From positions 1 to 30,603 of the forward strand of contig JBNGIS010020501.1 of assembly GCA_049999725.1 (NCBI GenBank): a stretch of DNA of 30,603 nucleotides, in the 5' to 3' direction. Source of the DNA: Haplomitrium mnioides. Lineage: Eukaryota > Marchantiophyta > Haplomitriopsida > Calobryales. Under the pieces are notes generated by a model. That model was not told where the DNA came from. It made no database searches and worked only from the letters and a program-made list of their open reading frames with translations. The translations under genes were made by a program, and so were the position numbers. Positions 20,160 through 30,006 of the stretch are shown here, one piece after another (the first letter of the stretch is position 1; each line of letters begins with the position of its first letter).

Positions 20160-20720
20160 ACATGGCAATAAGTTGTGAGAAGTACATGGTTCCTTCTCTC
20201 ATTCTTATTGACGTTTTGAACTATTTATATTCTTTACCTAACCATTCAAGAAAACTGCCACCATGGCACTCTCCTTCACTTCCTCTCCAACATTTGCTAG
20301 TTGCTCAGCTAGTGATTTGATCTTCAAAGCAAAAGCATTTATATTCATTCTCCTTTTGTAGATTAAAGAATTCCATCTGCAATGTTAGCTACATTGCATG
20401 TGACGTGATGGCATATCTCTCCTTCAAGATATCTCAAACCCAATTGGGTGTCTTAGCTGTTGACACGTAACCCATCATTTTGTCATTGACACTGATGGTT
20501 AGCCAATACAATAGCTTGTGGACCTTCTCTATGTGTGTCTTGAAGACATACATCTCTTTACTGGATGGGGATGAGTCTAAAACCGGTTCAACTTCATCTC
20601 CTATGATGAAGTCCCAATACCCTCTCCCTTTGATGAAGTTTGTCATTGTGAGTGACCAGACATTATAATTATTTTTTGTCAGTTTCTCATTGACTAACTG
20701 AGAAATTCCATCTGTTGTGA
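20160..20720 (-). pseudogene. Copia gag
   Basis: 'LVNEKLTKNNYNVWSLTMTN' followed by FIKGRGYWDFIIGDE (20690-20600) is the gag start seen in plant Copia elements; MMGYVSTAKTPNWV and Q.EFFNLQKE-like segments follow. The true start is unclear because no ATG lies upstream in frame; the first ATG is at 20646, inside the motif. Confidence 0.75.
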
Positions 20721-21900
20721 TACATGTGTGTTTCCACTCAAATAGCTATCAGACTACTTTTCTGTTGGCTTAAAAGAGCTGTAATATGTGTACAACTTTA
20801 GGTTTTAGGGAACTCAAGTTATTTACTGTGATAATGGACATGATCTCTGTGACCTTCTAGTCTTATGTGTAAGGTGTTACAAAACACACAACCATGCTTA
20901 TCGATTCTTCTTCAGCACCTACGCTATATTCTCTTTGTCTTTCTGCAATTGTTTTGCCTAGCTGCTCTTGATGTGACTCTGCTTCAACAAGGAAATGAAA
21001 TGAACACTCTTCAATTGTTCCCTACTGGTTTCTTCAATCCCTGCAATTCGCCTTCAACTAAACAGAGAGCCATTGCTCCTTTGATTCTTCTTCAACAACA
21101 AATCAGAGAAAGAAAACGCCTTAGACTTTTGTTGCGATTTCTGCAGCAACAATTTGACAAGCAAACTCCCTTGAGGTCAACTTCGACTCTATCTTAGCAT
21201 TCTTCGATTGTTCATGGATCACAAATCAGAGCTGCTACTTCAATTTGACCTCACCTAGCGAGCAGACTCTGCTCAATTTCTGCTCAAATTCTTCAACAAC
21301 AACCTATGTTCAAATCAACTGGCAGAACTCTAGTTCTCCTTCGAATATGTTCCTTTGATTTCTCCTAAACTCCTTTGACCTATGATTTTGTCCTAGCAAC
21401 CAGGACCTTTGATTTCTTCCTCAACCACAAACATGGGCCTCTCCTTTGATTCTTTGATTTGTTCCCAGCCAACAACCATACACCTTGTTAGACTTTTGCT
21501 GCTACGAAATCTGCAGCACCCTCCTTGAATCGACGAGCAGATCTCTCCTATTTCTGCTCCAAATCAACTGATTCGACTTGCACTTGAATCATTTTTCCTA
21601 GGCAATCCTTCCTCAACTATCCTCTTGCGATTTTGTCTCCACTAGCGAAGGTACTCCCTCCTCAATTCTGCTCGAGCTCTTCAACAACTAATCAAACTGA
21701 TGAGCAGAGCTCTACGAGTTCTGCTTTGATTCAAGTGACTTGACCTCCATTTGAATCATCTCCTTTGGGCAACCCTCCTTCAATTGCACCCTAGCAGAAA
21801 TTTCTGCGATTTCTGCCTCAAACTGCATCCTTCGCTGTTCAATATCTTTCTTCCAGGAAAGCTTTGCTCTCTTCGTTGACAGCTGGAAACCTAATTTGCA
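20721..21900 (-). other. Repetitive leader-like region upstream of Copia gag
   Basis: About 1.2 kb, less AT-rich than its surroundings, full of CTTCAACAAC and CTGCTC words on the plus strand. Two blocks, near 21530-21612 and 21708-21790, are diverged copies of one roughly 80-bp unit about 180 bp apart. No primer-binding site (TGGTATCAGAGC-like) or 5' LTR was found. The 110-codon plus-strand frame at 20865-21197 is low-complexity and not called. Confidence 0.5.
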
Positions 21901-22259
21901 GCAAGCTCTTCTTTAGTAAAATGTTGAAGTTGTTGAGTCTACTGTCTTTGATTCTTCAGCAATAGTTATTTGAAAGAGAAGTATCTTGATTGCATTATAA
22001 TTTTCTCCAGCTTTATAAGGGAGTAGAGAACGCAATTTCCAAATGTCAAAATTCTCAAACATAATAGAATTTTTTGTTTGTGAAACATATGAAGAGAGAT
22101 CTCTTTTGGAGAGTGACAAAGGTGAACAAATATTTTGGTTTTTGTAGTTTTAGGCGGGCTAGTGCTTTACTTATGAATACGTTATTTTCAAAAAAAAATT
22201 TTCTTACGTGAGACTTCAACTTACAAGATATTTTGATTCTTTTTGTTCTAATATTTATA

Positions 22260-22945
22260 GAGCTTAGTGTTGTTGTATGTTATCCTATGCGTGCATGAGA
22301 CTCTATCAGTGCAACGTATTTTTTTCCTCTCTTTTTGTGATATCTTTTAAAGCTTTGAGTAGTGGTTTGTAATCCATTGCATGCAATAAATACCATACAC
22401 ATTTGGGATTGGTTTTTTATTTTGCTTTCTTACCATTATATTATGTAGGAGTTCTTTTCTGCCCAAGAATACTCTATGCATACATAGTATGCTATTTTTG
22501 TTTATGCTGGGGGAACTATGTAAGCACTAGAGATTTGTTTTCTCTATTAATCTTTGCTAACTAGAGAGGCTGGGTTGTGGTTTATAACCCAATATGCTCA
22601 AGGAAAATGTTGTTGTTTTTTGTAACCCTGTGTGCGAATAGAGTCCATGCTGACAATGGATTCACTATTGCTGTTTGCAACTTCAAAAGTGCAAAGAGTC
22701 TATGAGCAAAATAGATTTGTTGTTGTTGTTTTAACCCAATGTGCACATAGAGTCTAAGCATGCATGGGATTTGTTGTTGTTGTTGTTTGTAACCCCATGT
22801 GCACATCAAGTCTATACGCGTGTGCAATTTCTTGTTGTTGTTTGTAACCCTATGCACACATAAAGTCTAGGTGTGCATGGGATTCATTGTTGTTGTTTGT
22901 AACCCTATGCAAGTATAGAGTCTATAAGCATATGGAATTTGTTGT
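22260..22945. repeat. ~55-bp palindromic minisatellite with GTT microsatellites in the intron of gene B
   Basis: At least eight units, the clearest spaced 55 bp apart (GTTTGTAACCC at 22785, 22840 and 22895). Each holds two palindromic cores back to back (CTATGCGCACATAGAGTCTA and TATGCGTGCATGGG types) and a (GTT)n stretch. The same position in copy A has only two loose units (9317, 9505), so this array expanded after duplication. Confidence 0.85.
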
Positions 22946-23057
22946 GTGGAATTGGTGTTTTCTTTGATCCATACCATTTATCAAGTAGGCCAATGGTTGG
23001 AAGTACTTAAGCATCCTGATCAATGTTATGGATCAAAAGAAAACACCAATTCCACAC
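22944..23057. repeat. Inverted repeat with 29/30-bp arms and ~55-bp loop
   Basis: Arm 1 (22944-22972) is the reverse complement of arm 2 (23028-23057) except for one missing T. Arm 2 is coding (MDQKKTPIPH) and arm 1 is at the intron end, so a piece of the exon has been copied back in inverted orientation. Confidence 0.9.
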
Positions 23058-23809
23058 TTGCCATCACCACAAAAGAATATTGATAAAGATTGTTTGGTAG
23101 ATGTGCATGTTGTTGGTGCTTTAATTTTCAATTATATGCTTTCTTCAAGGTCTTATTAACCTATGAAAACTTAAAGAGTGACTCCAACTTGGATTGTTAT
23201 AGTGTTGAACAAAATATTATGTGAGTTTCAATGGTTGCTACCTTTTACATGGTATCTTCAACTCAACAATATAACACAAAAGTATAAGGATATCTTAGTC
23301 TATTAGATGTTCAATGGATTTTTAAAATGTTTGAAGTAAGTCAAGGCTTTTGCTCTTGCAAGTTTGAGCAAGGTCTTACAGTTGTCTTATAATCCAAAAC
23401 CACAAGTAACTCTTCTACAAGAGACTTGAGTGATTTAGATGCAACAATTTGGAGCAAACAATTTTCTAGAGATGAATTTTGGCTACCTTTCGATGGTGTT
23501 TGACAACTTAAGTATTTATTGGAAGTGGACAAGAAAATTCTCAATACAATGTTGATTCATTTGAAGGCTTATTCAAAAATCAAGTCATTTCAAATAAAAA
23601 GAAAGAGAAGTTGATGTAGATATTAGTCTTTGCAATTAAAAACAACATAAGTGAGAAATACTACAAGCTCTTCACATATTCTAACATTGAGTAGTGGAAT
23701 GAGATTTTTCTTGCCCAACTCAAGATTACGAGAGGTACATTATTGGCAAAAATCAAAGATAACTAAAAATAGAATTCACATTTCCAACTTCACAATCTAC
23801 AAACTCATG

Positions 23810-24470
23810 TGATGATTTTAAAAATGTTGGTGTACCTTCTCAAGTTAATGCTCATCTTCAAGAGGAAGAAGCTCCAATTGAGTGTATATTTTGTCTAGGT
23901 CAAAAAATATATGATGGAGATTCTAGAATAAGAGTAGGAGATGTTTTACATCAAACAAGATACAATCACAAATTTTGCAACAAACACAATGTCAAAGCCA
24001 AAATGTTTATTTTTGTCATTGCATCACTCGACGCAAAGAGCAAACTATTTTAGATCGCAAAAATTCTCATAGTTTTTTCATTTGATGTAGAGAAATCTCC
24101 AAACCTAAAACAAGTATGTGTTTAGTAGTATGTTTGTGAAAATGAGGATGCATTTTTTTAACAATACTTTTTATAGAAAACAAAATCCACAAAGGGAAAA
24201 AAGCAAATACAAACTACATATCGATGTACTAGATGCAACACATACCACTATCTTTTAAAAAAAAATTCTTTATCATAAAAAGACCAATTGAGGAAAAAGT
24301 CTCTAGCTACAATCAAGTCTAACATGTTTGAATATGAGAGATAAAAAGCTAGCAATCCTCAAGAGTTTGAAAGAGAATCAAACAATGTGATCAACATTGA
24401 AAGGGATTGTGAGATTTCAATGACTCATCTAAAGATGACCATAAAGAAATAGAGACTAGTGGTCTAAACC
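23810..24470 (+). other. Unassigned coding-like relic with Cys/His-rich segments
   Basis: One frame reads without a stop from about 23790 to 24050: NAHLQEEEAPIECIFCLGQK, then DGDSRIRVGDVLHQTRYNHK and FCNKHNVKAKMF. A second short segment, YRCTRCNTYHYL (24218-24255), and then FEYER..ASNPQEFERESNN follow. The Cys and His spacing suggests zinc binding. It could be the C-terminal region of the transposase-like protein B or a separate element; I do not recognise it. Confidence 0.4.
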
Positions 24471-25100
24471 ATTTATGATTTTGTGTTTGAAATAGTTGTT
24501 TCTATATTTTATTGTTCAAAAGATACTTTCAACTAATGTTTGTAAATTAAATTTTATACACTCTCTAAGATATATAAATATTTTATTCTAGTGGCTTCTT
24601 TTTGTTGAGAAAAAGCTCAATGTCTGCTTGAACTCTTCAAGAAAAATTATAGTTCACTATTCTTATCATCTAGCAATTTACTTCAAAAAAAGTAATCATC
24701 TTTATTTTGTTTGTCAAACTATTCAAGATTAAAAATATTACTACATTTATTACTACCTACTTATTGCTTGGAAACATTTGAGTGTTTGAACCATTGAACC
24801 CTATGCACGCATGAACTTTGAAGATAAACTCAAAACCATATATGTAGTTGGACTACTAAAGCTCATGCGCATTTGAAATACCAAAGCCTACGTGCGTTTG
24901 GAGTCCAAATTTGTATTAGTACAACTATGATGTTGTGCAATTTATAATAAAATAGAGAGGAGTGAAAGAAGTAGTAGAGGGTCATTTTTAAGATTGAATT
25001 GAGATAACATTACTTGTCTTCAAAGTTACTTTTAGAGCTTTTAGTGTTGAAATTGTAAGTGATTTGTAAGTGAAGAAATATGGATGACACCTTCTTCTCT
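24471..25100. other. AT-rich spacer with a few palindromic units
   Basis: No coding block is recognised. Palindromic-core units occur at about 24800-24815 (CCTATGCACGCATGAA), 24862 and 24890, each with a GAA.CC-type linker that resembles the 87-bp array further right. Confidence 0.5.
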
Positions 25101-25102
25101 TG

Positions 25103-25380
25103 TATAAATAGAAGGGCTTCATAGCCCCACTTCCCATTCTGGAGTTCCTCTCAATTTGGTTTGGCTCTTTGGTTGCTTAGCTTTGGCTTGCACACTTGGC
25201 TTTTGCTTGCTTATTGGCCTTAAGTTGCATAACTCTATTAGAGTTATCTTGGAGTTGTTACTGATTTGGAAGTTGGTCTTTGAGTTCCTTTACAAAAGCA
25301 GAGCTAGAAACCATTTCTTACAAGGACTTCCAAGTAAAACTGTGAATACTCAGCCAGCTTAGATTTGGTCTATAAGCTTT
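25103..25380 (+). promoter_or_regulatory. TATA-box region, possible LTR U3/R of an unknown element
   Basis: TATAAATAG at 25103-25111 lies in a typical plant core-promoter context, followed by a C/T- and TTGGCTTGC-rich transcribed-like region. The 68-codon frame starting at 25156 is hydrophobic by TTGGCTT repetition and has no recognisable domain. The arrangement resembles an LTR or TRIM element, but I could not find a partner. Confidence 0.35.
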
Positions 25381-26440
25381 GATAAAGCTTATGTGCTAAG
25401 AACTCTAAAGCAAAACTTAGAACGTCCTCCGTGCTTGGACTAGTAAAGCCTTTGTGCTCAATTACTATTGAAACTTATACGAGTAATGACTCCAAAGTGT
25501 GCATGCAAGAACTTTGAAGTGGAACTCGGAACCCCTTGCGCATCTGGACTACTCAACCCTATGCGTGTATCAATTTTGAAGTGAAACACAAAACTCCATA
25601 TACACATGGAATGTTGGAGCCTATGCATAACTTGACTACTCTGAAGTTGAACTTGGAACCTCCTACCCACATGGATTGTTGAAGCCAATGTACCTATAGA
25701 CTAATAAACCTTATGTGTGTATGGACTTTGAGGTTGAACTTGAAACCCCTAATGCATAGGGATTGCTAAAGCCACTATAATCTAGACTATTGAACTCTAT
25801 ACATGCATAGAATCTGAAGTAGAACTTGGAATCTCATGTGTGTATGGATTGCTACAGCCTATACACACCTTGACTATTGAACCCTATATGCCCATAGATT
25901 CTGAAGCTTAACTTGTAGTCCCCTACGTATACGGATTGTTGAATCCAATGTGGTCTTAGATTACTAAACCTTATGTGCGCATGGGCTTTGAAGCTGAACT
26001 TAGAACCCCCTATAGGCATGGATTGTTGAAGCCATTGTGCTACTAGACTACTAAACCCTATATGTGCATAGACTCTGAAGTTGAATGCAGAACCTCCTAC
26101 ACACATGGATTGTTGAAGCCACTACGCTTTTGGATTACTAAACCCTATGCGCGTATAGACCTTAAAGCAAAAATTGGAATCCCATGCACTTATAGATTGT
26201 TGAAGCCCATACGTGCTTTGACTATAGAATCTTATGCGTGTATGGATTGCTCAAGCCCTTACCCACTTTGACTACTCAACGTTATGTGCACATAGACTCC
26301 AAAGCGAAACTTAAAACCCTCTTCTTGCATGGACTTCAAATCGGAGCTCGAAACCCCTCGCAAAGTTGGGTTGATGAAGCTTGTGTACCCTTAGACTTCA
26401 AATTGGCACCGCAAAGCCTTGATGCACTTGGGCTCTACTT
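25380..26440. repeat. 87-bp tandem array with two palindromic cores per unit
   Basis: The marker GATTGTTGAAGCC recurs at 25674, 25761, 25846, 25934, 26021, 26108 and 26195, spaced 85-88 bp apart. Each unit has one ACACATGGAT core and one CCCTATGCGCGTATAGAC core, with TGAAGTTGAACTTGGAACC between. There are about twelve units with edge decay and one unit of about 65 bp at 25609. No gene. Confidence 0.88.
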
Positions 26441-26605
26441 CAAAATTTTTGTCTATTTTTCAAATAATTAATTTATAGTAGTATCATGTTCATGCATGAA
26501 GTCTAAACTACAAATTTAATTTGAAAATGTATTAATTTTGAGAATTATTGGAATTTTTAGATGTTAGATTATTTTCAACCATTTTGCAAGTTTATATGAA
26601 AAAAG

Positions 26606-26705
26606 NNNNNNNNNNNNNNNNNNNNNNNNNNNNNNNNNNNNNNNNNNNNNNNNNNNNNNNNNNNNNNNNNNNNNNNNNNNNNNNNNNNNNNNNNNNNNNN
26701 NNNNN
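26606..26705. other. Assembly gap of 100 N
   Basis: A second run of exactly 100 N. Frames reading through it are not real. Confidence 0.98.
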
Positions 26706-27100
26706 TTATTTTTGGAAAAATACCCTCATTGTTTTCCCATTGTTTTGAATGCAAAAATGTCATTTTTTTGCCCAAAAAATAGTTTTGGTTTATAGTTTGT
26801 TCATAGTTCATAGTAGCAGTTGCTAAATAGTCATAGTAACCAATTGAATGATTGTCCCAAAGTGTAGCTCTACATTTTGGCAACTATAATGAGAAATTAG
26901 AATGAAAAGTCACCACATTAGCAAGATATGATATTTTTCTAGTGGCGAAATGGTTGAGAATATATAGTCCGCAAGTAGATTGGAGGAAGAAAACACTAAT
27001 GATGTCTTAGTAGAAGACTTCGAGAGATCATATACAAATTTATTCATGATGCTTGCCTCTATATGTCATCAAAGAAAATAAAATCAAGAGACATGATGTG
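26706..27100. other. AT-rich spacer
   Basis: No gene recognised. The segment near 26785-26835 (GGTTTATAG..., TAGCAGTTG, TAGTAACC) faintly resembles 350-390, after the first gap, so both gaps may lie in the same repeat family. Confidence 0.4.
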
Positions 27101-27109
27101 TTGTTTCTA

Positions 27110-28950
27110 GGACTCATATGTGAATTCAAGATTGATCACAAGGATTTAGAGCAAAAAGTTCCACAAGAACTCAAATGTGACTTAGAATAGTTCCATGAAT
27201 AGCTTTTATCTTGTGATCATTGCATCGTTTATATGGAAATCAATAGGATAAATCATTCAAAAAAGCATTCATAAGAGTACTCCAGTATATAATGCACTAT
27301 ACCATCTCCTTGCTTACAAATTGGAAGAATACAAAAGTCAAATCACCAAATTGTTGAATAAATGATTTATTCAACCAAAAAAATCTCTTTACGATGCAAC
27401 AATATTACTTGTGATAAGAAAAGATAGGAGCATGAGGATGTATGTTGACTATCGAGCACTAAATCAACAAACAATGAAAAAAAATATCCATTACTACAAA
27501 TAGATGATTTGTTTATTCAACTTCAAGGAGAAAACTACTTTACAAAGCTATTTTTGAGAAGAGTATATAATCAAATATCTTGCTAATAACTGCAATTCAT
27601 CCTACATTGTAAACATAGATGTTGGTTGTTGTGAAAGAAGATGAAGGAATCATTGCAACTTAACAAAATAAATCAGTAAAAGTGGTGAGAGTATAGCTTT
27701 CTTTCAAGATAAGGTATAGATTTGTAGTAATGTTAAGATATGCACTTAAGTTTTGTATGAAGCATATGGTTTTGCAATTGGTGTCTATATGAAGAGTTTT
27801 AGCTTGTTAGCAAACAAGTCAACCAATCTTAAGCGTAGAGGCTTATTACAAATGTTACCAATCCCAAATTAATAATAGGAACATGTGATATGAATATTGT
27901 ATATAAGTTGTCTTGCTTTTCTACAAGTTATAATGCTATTGTGGTTTTTGTAGACAAGTTCTGTTACATAATTCATATTTGTTAAATGACCAAATGAGTG
28001 GTTGGGTTTGAATCAACATATATATATTTGGAAGTTGTCTACTCTTATCATGGTATACATAAAGTGACTATTTTTATTATGGCATTCAATTCACTAGCAT
28101 GTTTTGGCGTACTATCCTTTGAATATTAAAAACCAAATTAATTATATCAAGGTCTTAACACCTGATAGTCAAACAAAACATGCCAACTGCACTATTAAAG
28201 ATATTTTACGAGCTTTTACCTTGGAAGAGGAAGAGGAATGAGATTGGTTGCTAAATCTTATTGAATTCTCTTAAAACAACTCCCTCAATGGTTCTACATG
28301 TGTTGCACATATCTTTTTGATGTATGACAGACATTTAATCATACTATCGAATCTTTCGTATCCCTCATCCCCACCTTTCAAGAGTCTTGGCGCGTATGAT
28401 TTTCTCAACCGGTTACCCCAAAGCATACAATGGGCTAAAGAAATGCTTGAAGTTGCTTGCAATCACCAAAAACAATATCTTGATGCTCATCAACGAGAGG
28501 TGACCTTTGATATAGGTGATTAGGTTTGGCTCTCTACTATCAATCTTTCTTTACTTTACTCTTGTGAGCTAAATATCCGCTTCATTGAATCATTTTCTGT
28601 TTTTGTTTACATTTGTGAAGTGGCATATTGCTTGATTTTACCTTGTCACTTGAAGATTCATCATGTTTTTCATGTTTCATAACTTTGTGCTTTTGTCATT
28701 TACTCCACCACCTTCACTTCTAACTAAGAACTCTCTTTACCACTTGAACTTATTGGTTGTCAAGAAGAGTTTAAGGTTGAGTATTCTTGAAAAAATGTAC
28801 TAGTCATTATGGTTATCAAGAGATTATTGAATATTTGTTTCACTAGAAGAGGTATCTTCTTAGTGATGTCACTTAAGGACCATTGGAGAATTTGACGAAC
28901 ATCTACTTTTGAGAATTATTTTCTTAGCAATGAGTAAGTTGCATTTTTAA
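27110..28950 (+). pseudogene. Ty3/Gypsy pol relic (reverse transcriptase start, integrase, chromodomain-like tail)
   Basis: Reverse transcriptase pieces: VPQELKCDLE (27160), APYHLLAYKLEEYKSQITKL-like sequence in shifting frames, IRKDRSMRMYVDYRALNQQT (27415-27475) and IDDLFIQLQGENYFTKL (27500-27540). The active-site YxDD half and RNase H are missing between about 27600 and 27830. Integrase: GLLQMLPIPN (27838), YNAIVVFVDKFCYIIHI (27930), YHGIHKVTIF (28045), QTKHANCTIKDILRAF (28172) and W.LNLIEFS.NNS (28243). Then 'SLGAYDFLNRLPQSIQWAKE' and VACNHQKQYLDAHQREVTFD lead to the GPY-type block FIESFSVFVYICEVAYCLIL and LKIHHVFHVS. A chromodomain-like relic follows (28765-28920). Many stops. Confidence 0.85.
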
Positions 28951-28962
28951 AGTGGAGAGAAT

Positions 28963-29542
28963 TGTAATAGGTATCAAAGTAAGAGATGACTAATAATAGA
29001 GCAACATGTAGAGTATATTATATCTAGAAAGTCATTACTAAGCTAAAGCATCTAAAACAATTGCTATTGTAGAAAGAATAACACATAGTACAAGAGAAGA
29101 AAGTCAATGAACTAAAATGAAGTAGGTTGTATAGAAGTACACTTTAGAAGAGGATAAGTACACATGACAAACATTGATTTAAAAAGATATAAAAGGTTCA
29201 AAGATAAAAACACGTGAGAGGAGAACTAAAATGAAGTAGAAGGTTTTAAAATGAGAACATACGGCACAATAAGAATAAAAGTAAACAGTAGTCTAGTTAG
29301 AGTAGGTTAGAAAAATAATTAATGAAGTTTTTCCACCTATGTAAGTGACTTGCTTTCTATTGAGTATATAAAGAAAATAAAATCCTTTGTTAGTCATCTC
29401 CTACTTTGTGGCTTTGAAGTCTTTTTATTTGTGGGTTGCTTCTTGTACTTGTTCTAACTTTGTGGGTTTGAAGTCTTTTTATTTGTGGGTTACTTCTTGT
29501 ACTTGTTCTAACTTGCGACTATGATATATTTGTAGTGTTACA
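28963..29542 (+). repeat. 3' LTR of the Gypsy element
   Basis: Directly after a purine-rich tract AGTGGAGAGAAT (28951-28962) the sequence starts TGTAATAG and ends GTGTTACA at 29542, giving TGTAA...TTACA ends and about 580 bp. A TATA box (GAGTATATAAAG near 29360) lies 180 bp from the end. A 54-bp segment is tandemly duplicated inside (29403-29456, 29457-29510). No matching 5' LTR was found in the window. Confidence 0.65.
29403..29510. repeat. 54-bp tandem duplication inside the Gypsy LTR
   Basis: Two units starting ACTTTGTGG, differing by only two bases by eye, followed by the start of a third (ACTTGCGA). It lies in the transcribed R/U5 part of the LTR. Confidence 0.92.
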
Positions 29543-29775
29543 TCTACTCACTAAACTTCCCTTCTTCATCTTTCTAATTCTTGTCACCCAACTTCCCTTC
29601 TTCATCTTTCTCTTTCATAATCTCCTCCTATCTACTCACTCAACTTCATGTCTTACTCTTCCTCCAAAATCTACTCATACAACTTCTCTTCTTCCTCTTT
29701 CTCATCTCTTCAATCAACTCATAAAACTTCTCTTCTTCCTCTTTCTCATCTCCTCACTCAACTCCACTTCCCTCC
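29543..29775. repeat. Pyrimidine-rich degenerate tandem repeat
   Basis: Diverged units of about 50 bp with CAACTTCYCTTCTTCMTCTTTCTC as the common block, one strand almost purely C/T with some A. The 118-codon plus frame across it is a composition artefact. Confidence 0.75.
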
Positions 29776-29784
29776 TTAGACAAT

Positions 29785-29980
29785 GTTTACAATGGATGTC
29801 TATTTTCTCAAGTTCTTCAAGAGTGTCACCTTCATATTTGGTGGAGCTAGTGGTCAAATTGGTATTGTCAAATACACTCCAAAGATGTTAACAATGGACT
29901 TCTATTGCTCAAGTTCTTCATGAGCATTGCCTTCATATAAGGTCAAATTGGTATTGTCAAATACACTCAATTAATTTAAA
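29785..29980. repeat. ~100-bp tandem duplication
   Basis: Two units share CAATGGAnnTCTATT, CTCAAGTTCTTCA, CCTTCATAT and GGTCAAATTGGTATTGTCAAATACACTC; the second is about 15 bp shorter. No coding potential is recognised. Confidence 0.8.
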
Positions 29981-30006
29981 TTGCGGAGTAAATTGTCAAT
30001 AAACAT

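Larger units (their letters stand above)
16337..21900 (-). mobile_element. Ty1/Copia retrotransposon inserted in the transposase-like gene B (5' LTR not found)
   Basis: Minus-strand gag-pol with gag, CCHC knuckle, protease, integrase, reverse transcriptase and RNase H in Copia order. The 3' LTR is at 16337-16557. Host homology stops at 16336 and resumes near 21910, which brackets the insertion. The region 20720-21900 should hold leader and 5' LTR, but I see no match to the 3' LTR there, so the 5' end is either replaced, deleted or highly diverged. Numerous frameshifts and stops interrupt the polyprotein. Confidence 0.85.
21905..24060 (+). pseudogene. DUF7869-like transposase-like gene, copy B, 3' part
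   Basis: Resumes after the Copia element with 'YLKEKYLDCIIIFSSFIRE' then RTQFPKCQNSQT (21971-22065), the equivalent of 8968-9060 in copy A. An enlarged repeat-filled intron follows (22150-22970). Next comes 'MDQKKTPIPHLPSPQKNID' then KDCLVDVHVVGALIF (23028-23125). Beyond where copy A is truncated, two frames give LPFTWYLQLNN (about 23235-23270) and GYLSLLDVQWIFKMFEVS (23285-23340), which fit the YLQLDN...GYLxxLV..GIF...VSFLPVGHTH part of the family, with Asp replaced by Asn. Further coding-like sequence extends to about 24050. Confidence 0.6.

Noticed and set aside
21913-22119. 68-codon minus-strand frame
   Set aside because: It is the antisense shadow of the plus-strand YLKEK...RTQFPKC block of the transposase-like gene B.
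22580-22860. Minus-strand frame with HRVTNNNK-like repeats
   Set aside because: Translation of the (GTT)n and palindromic minisatellite, not a gene.
25380-26440. CRISPR-like array
   Set aside because: Units are tandem and diverged with no unique spacers; the sequence is nuclear eukaryotic.
26548-26883. Frames on both strands crossing the N run
   Set aside because: The 100 N are an assembly gap, so continuity is not known.
29535-29891. 118-codon plus-strand frame rich in Leu, Phe, Ser
   Set aside because: It runs through pyrimidine-rich tandem repeats at and beyond the LTR end; composition artefact.
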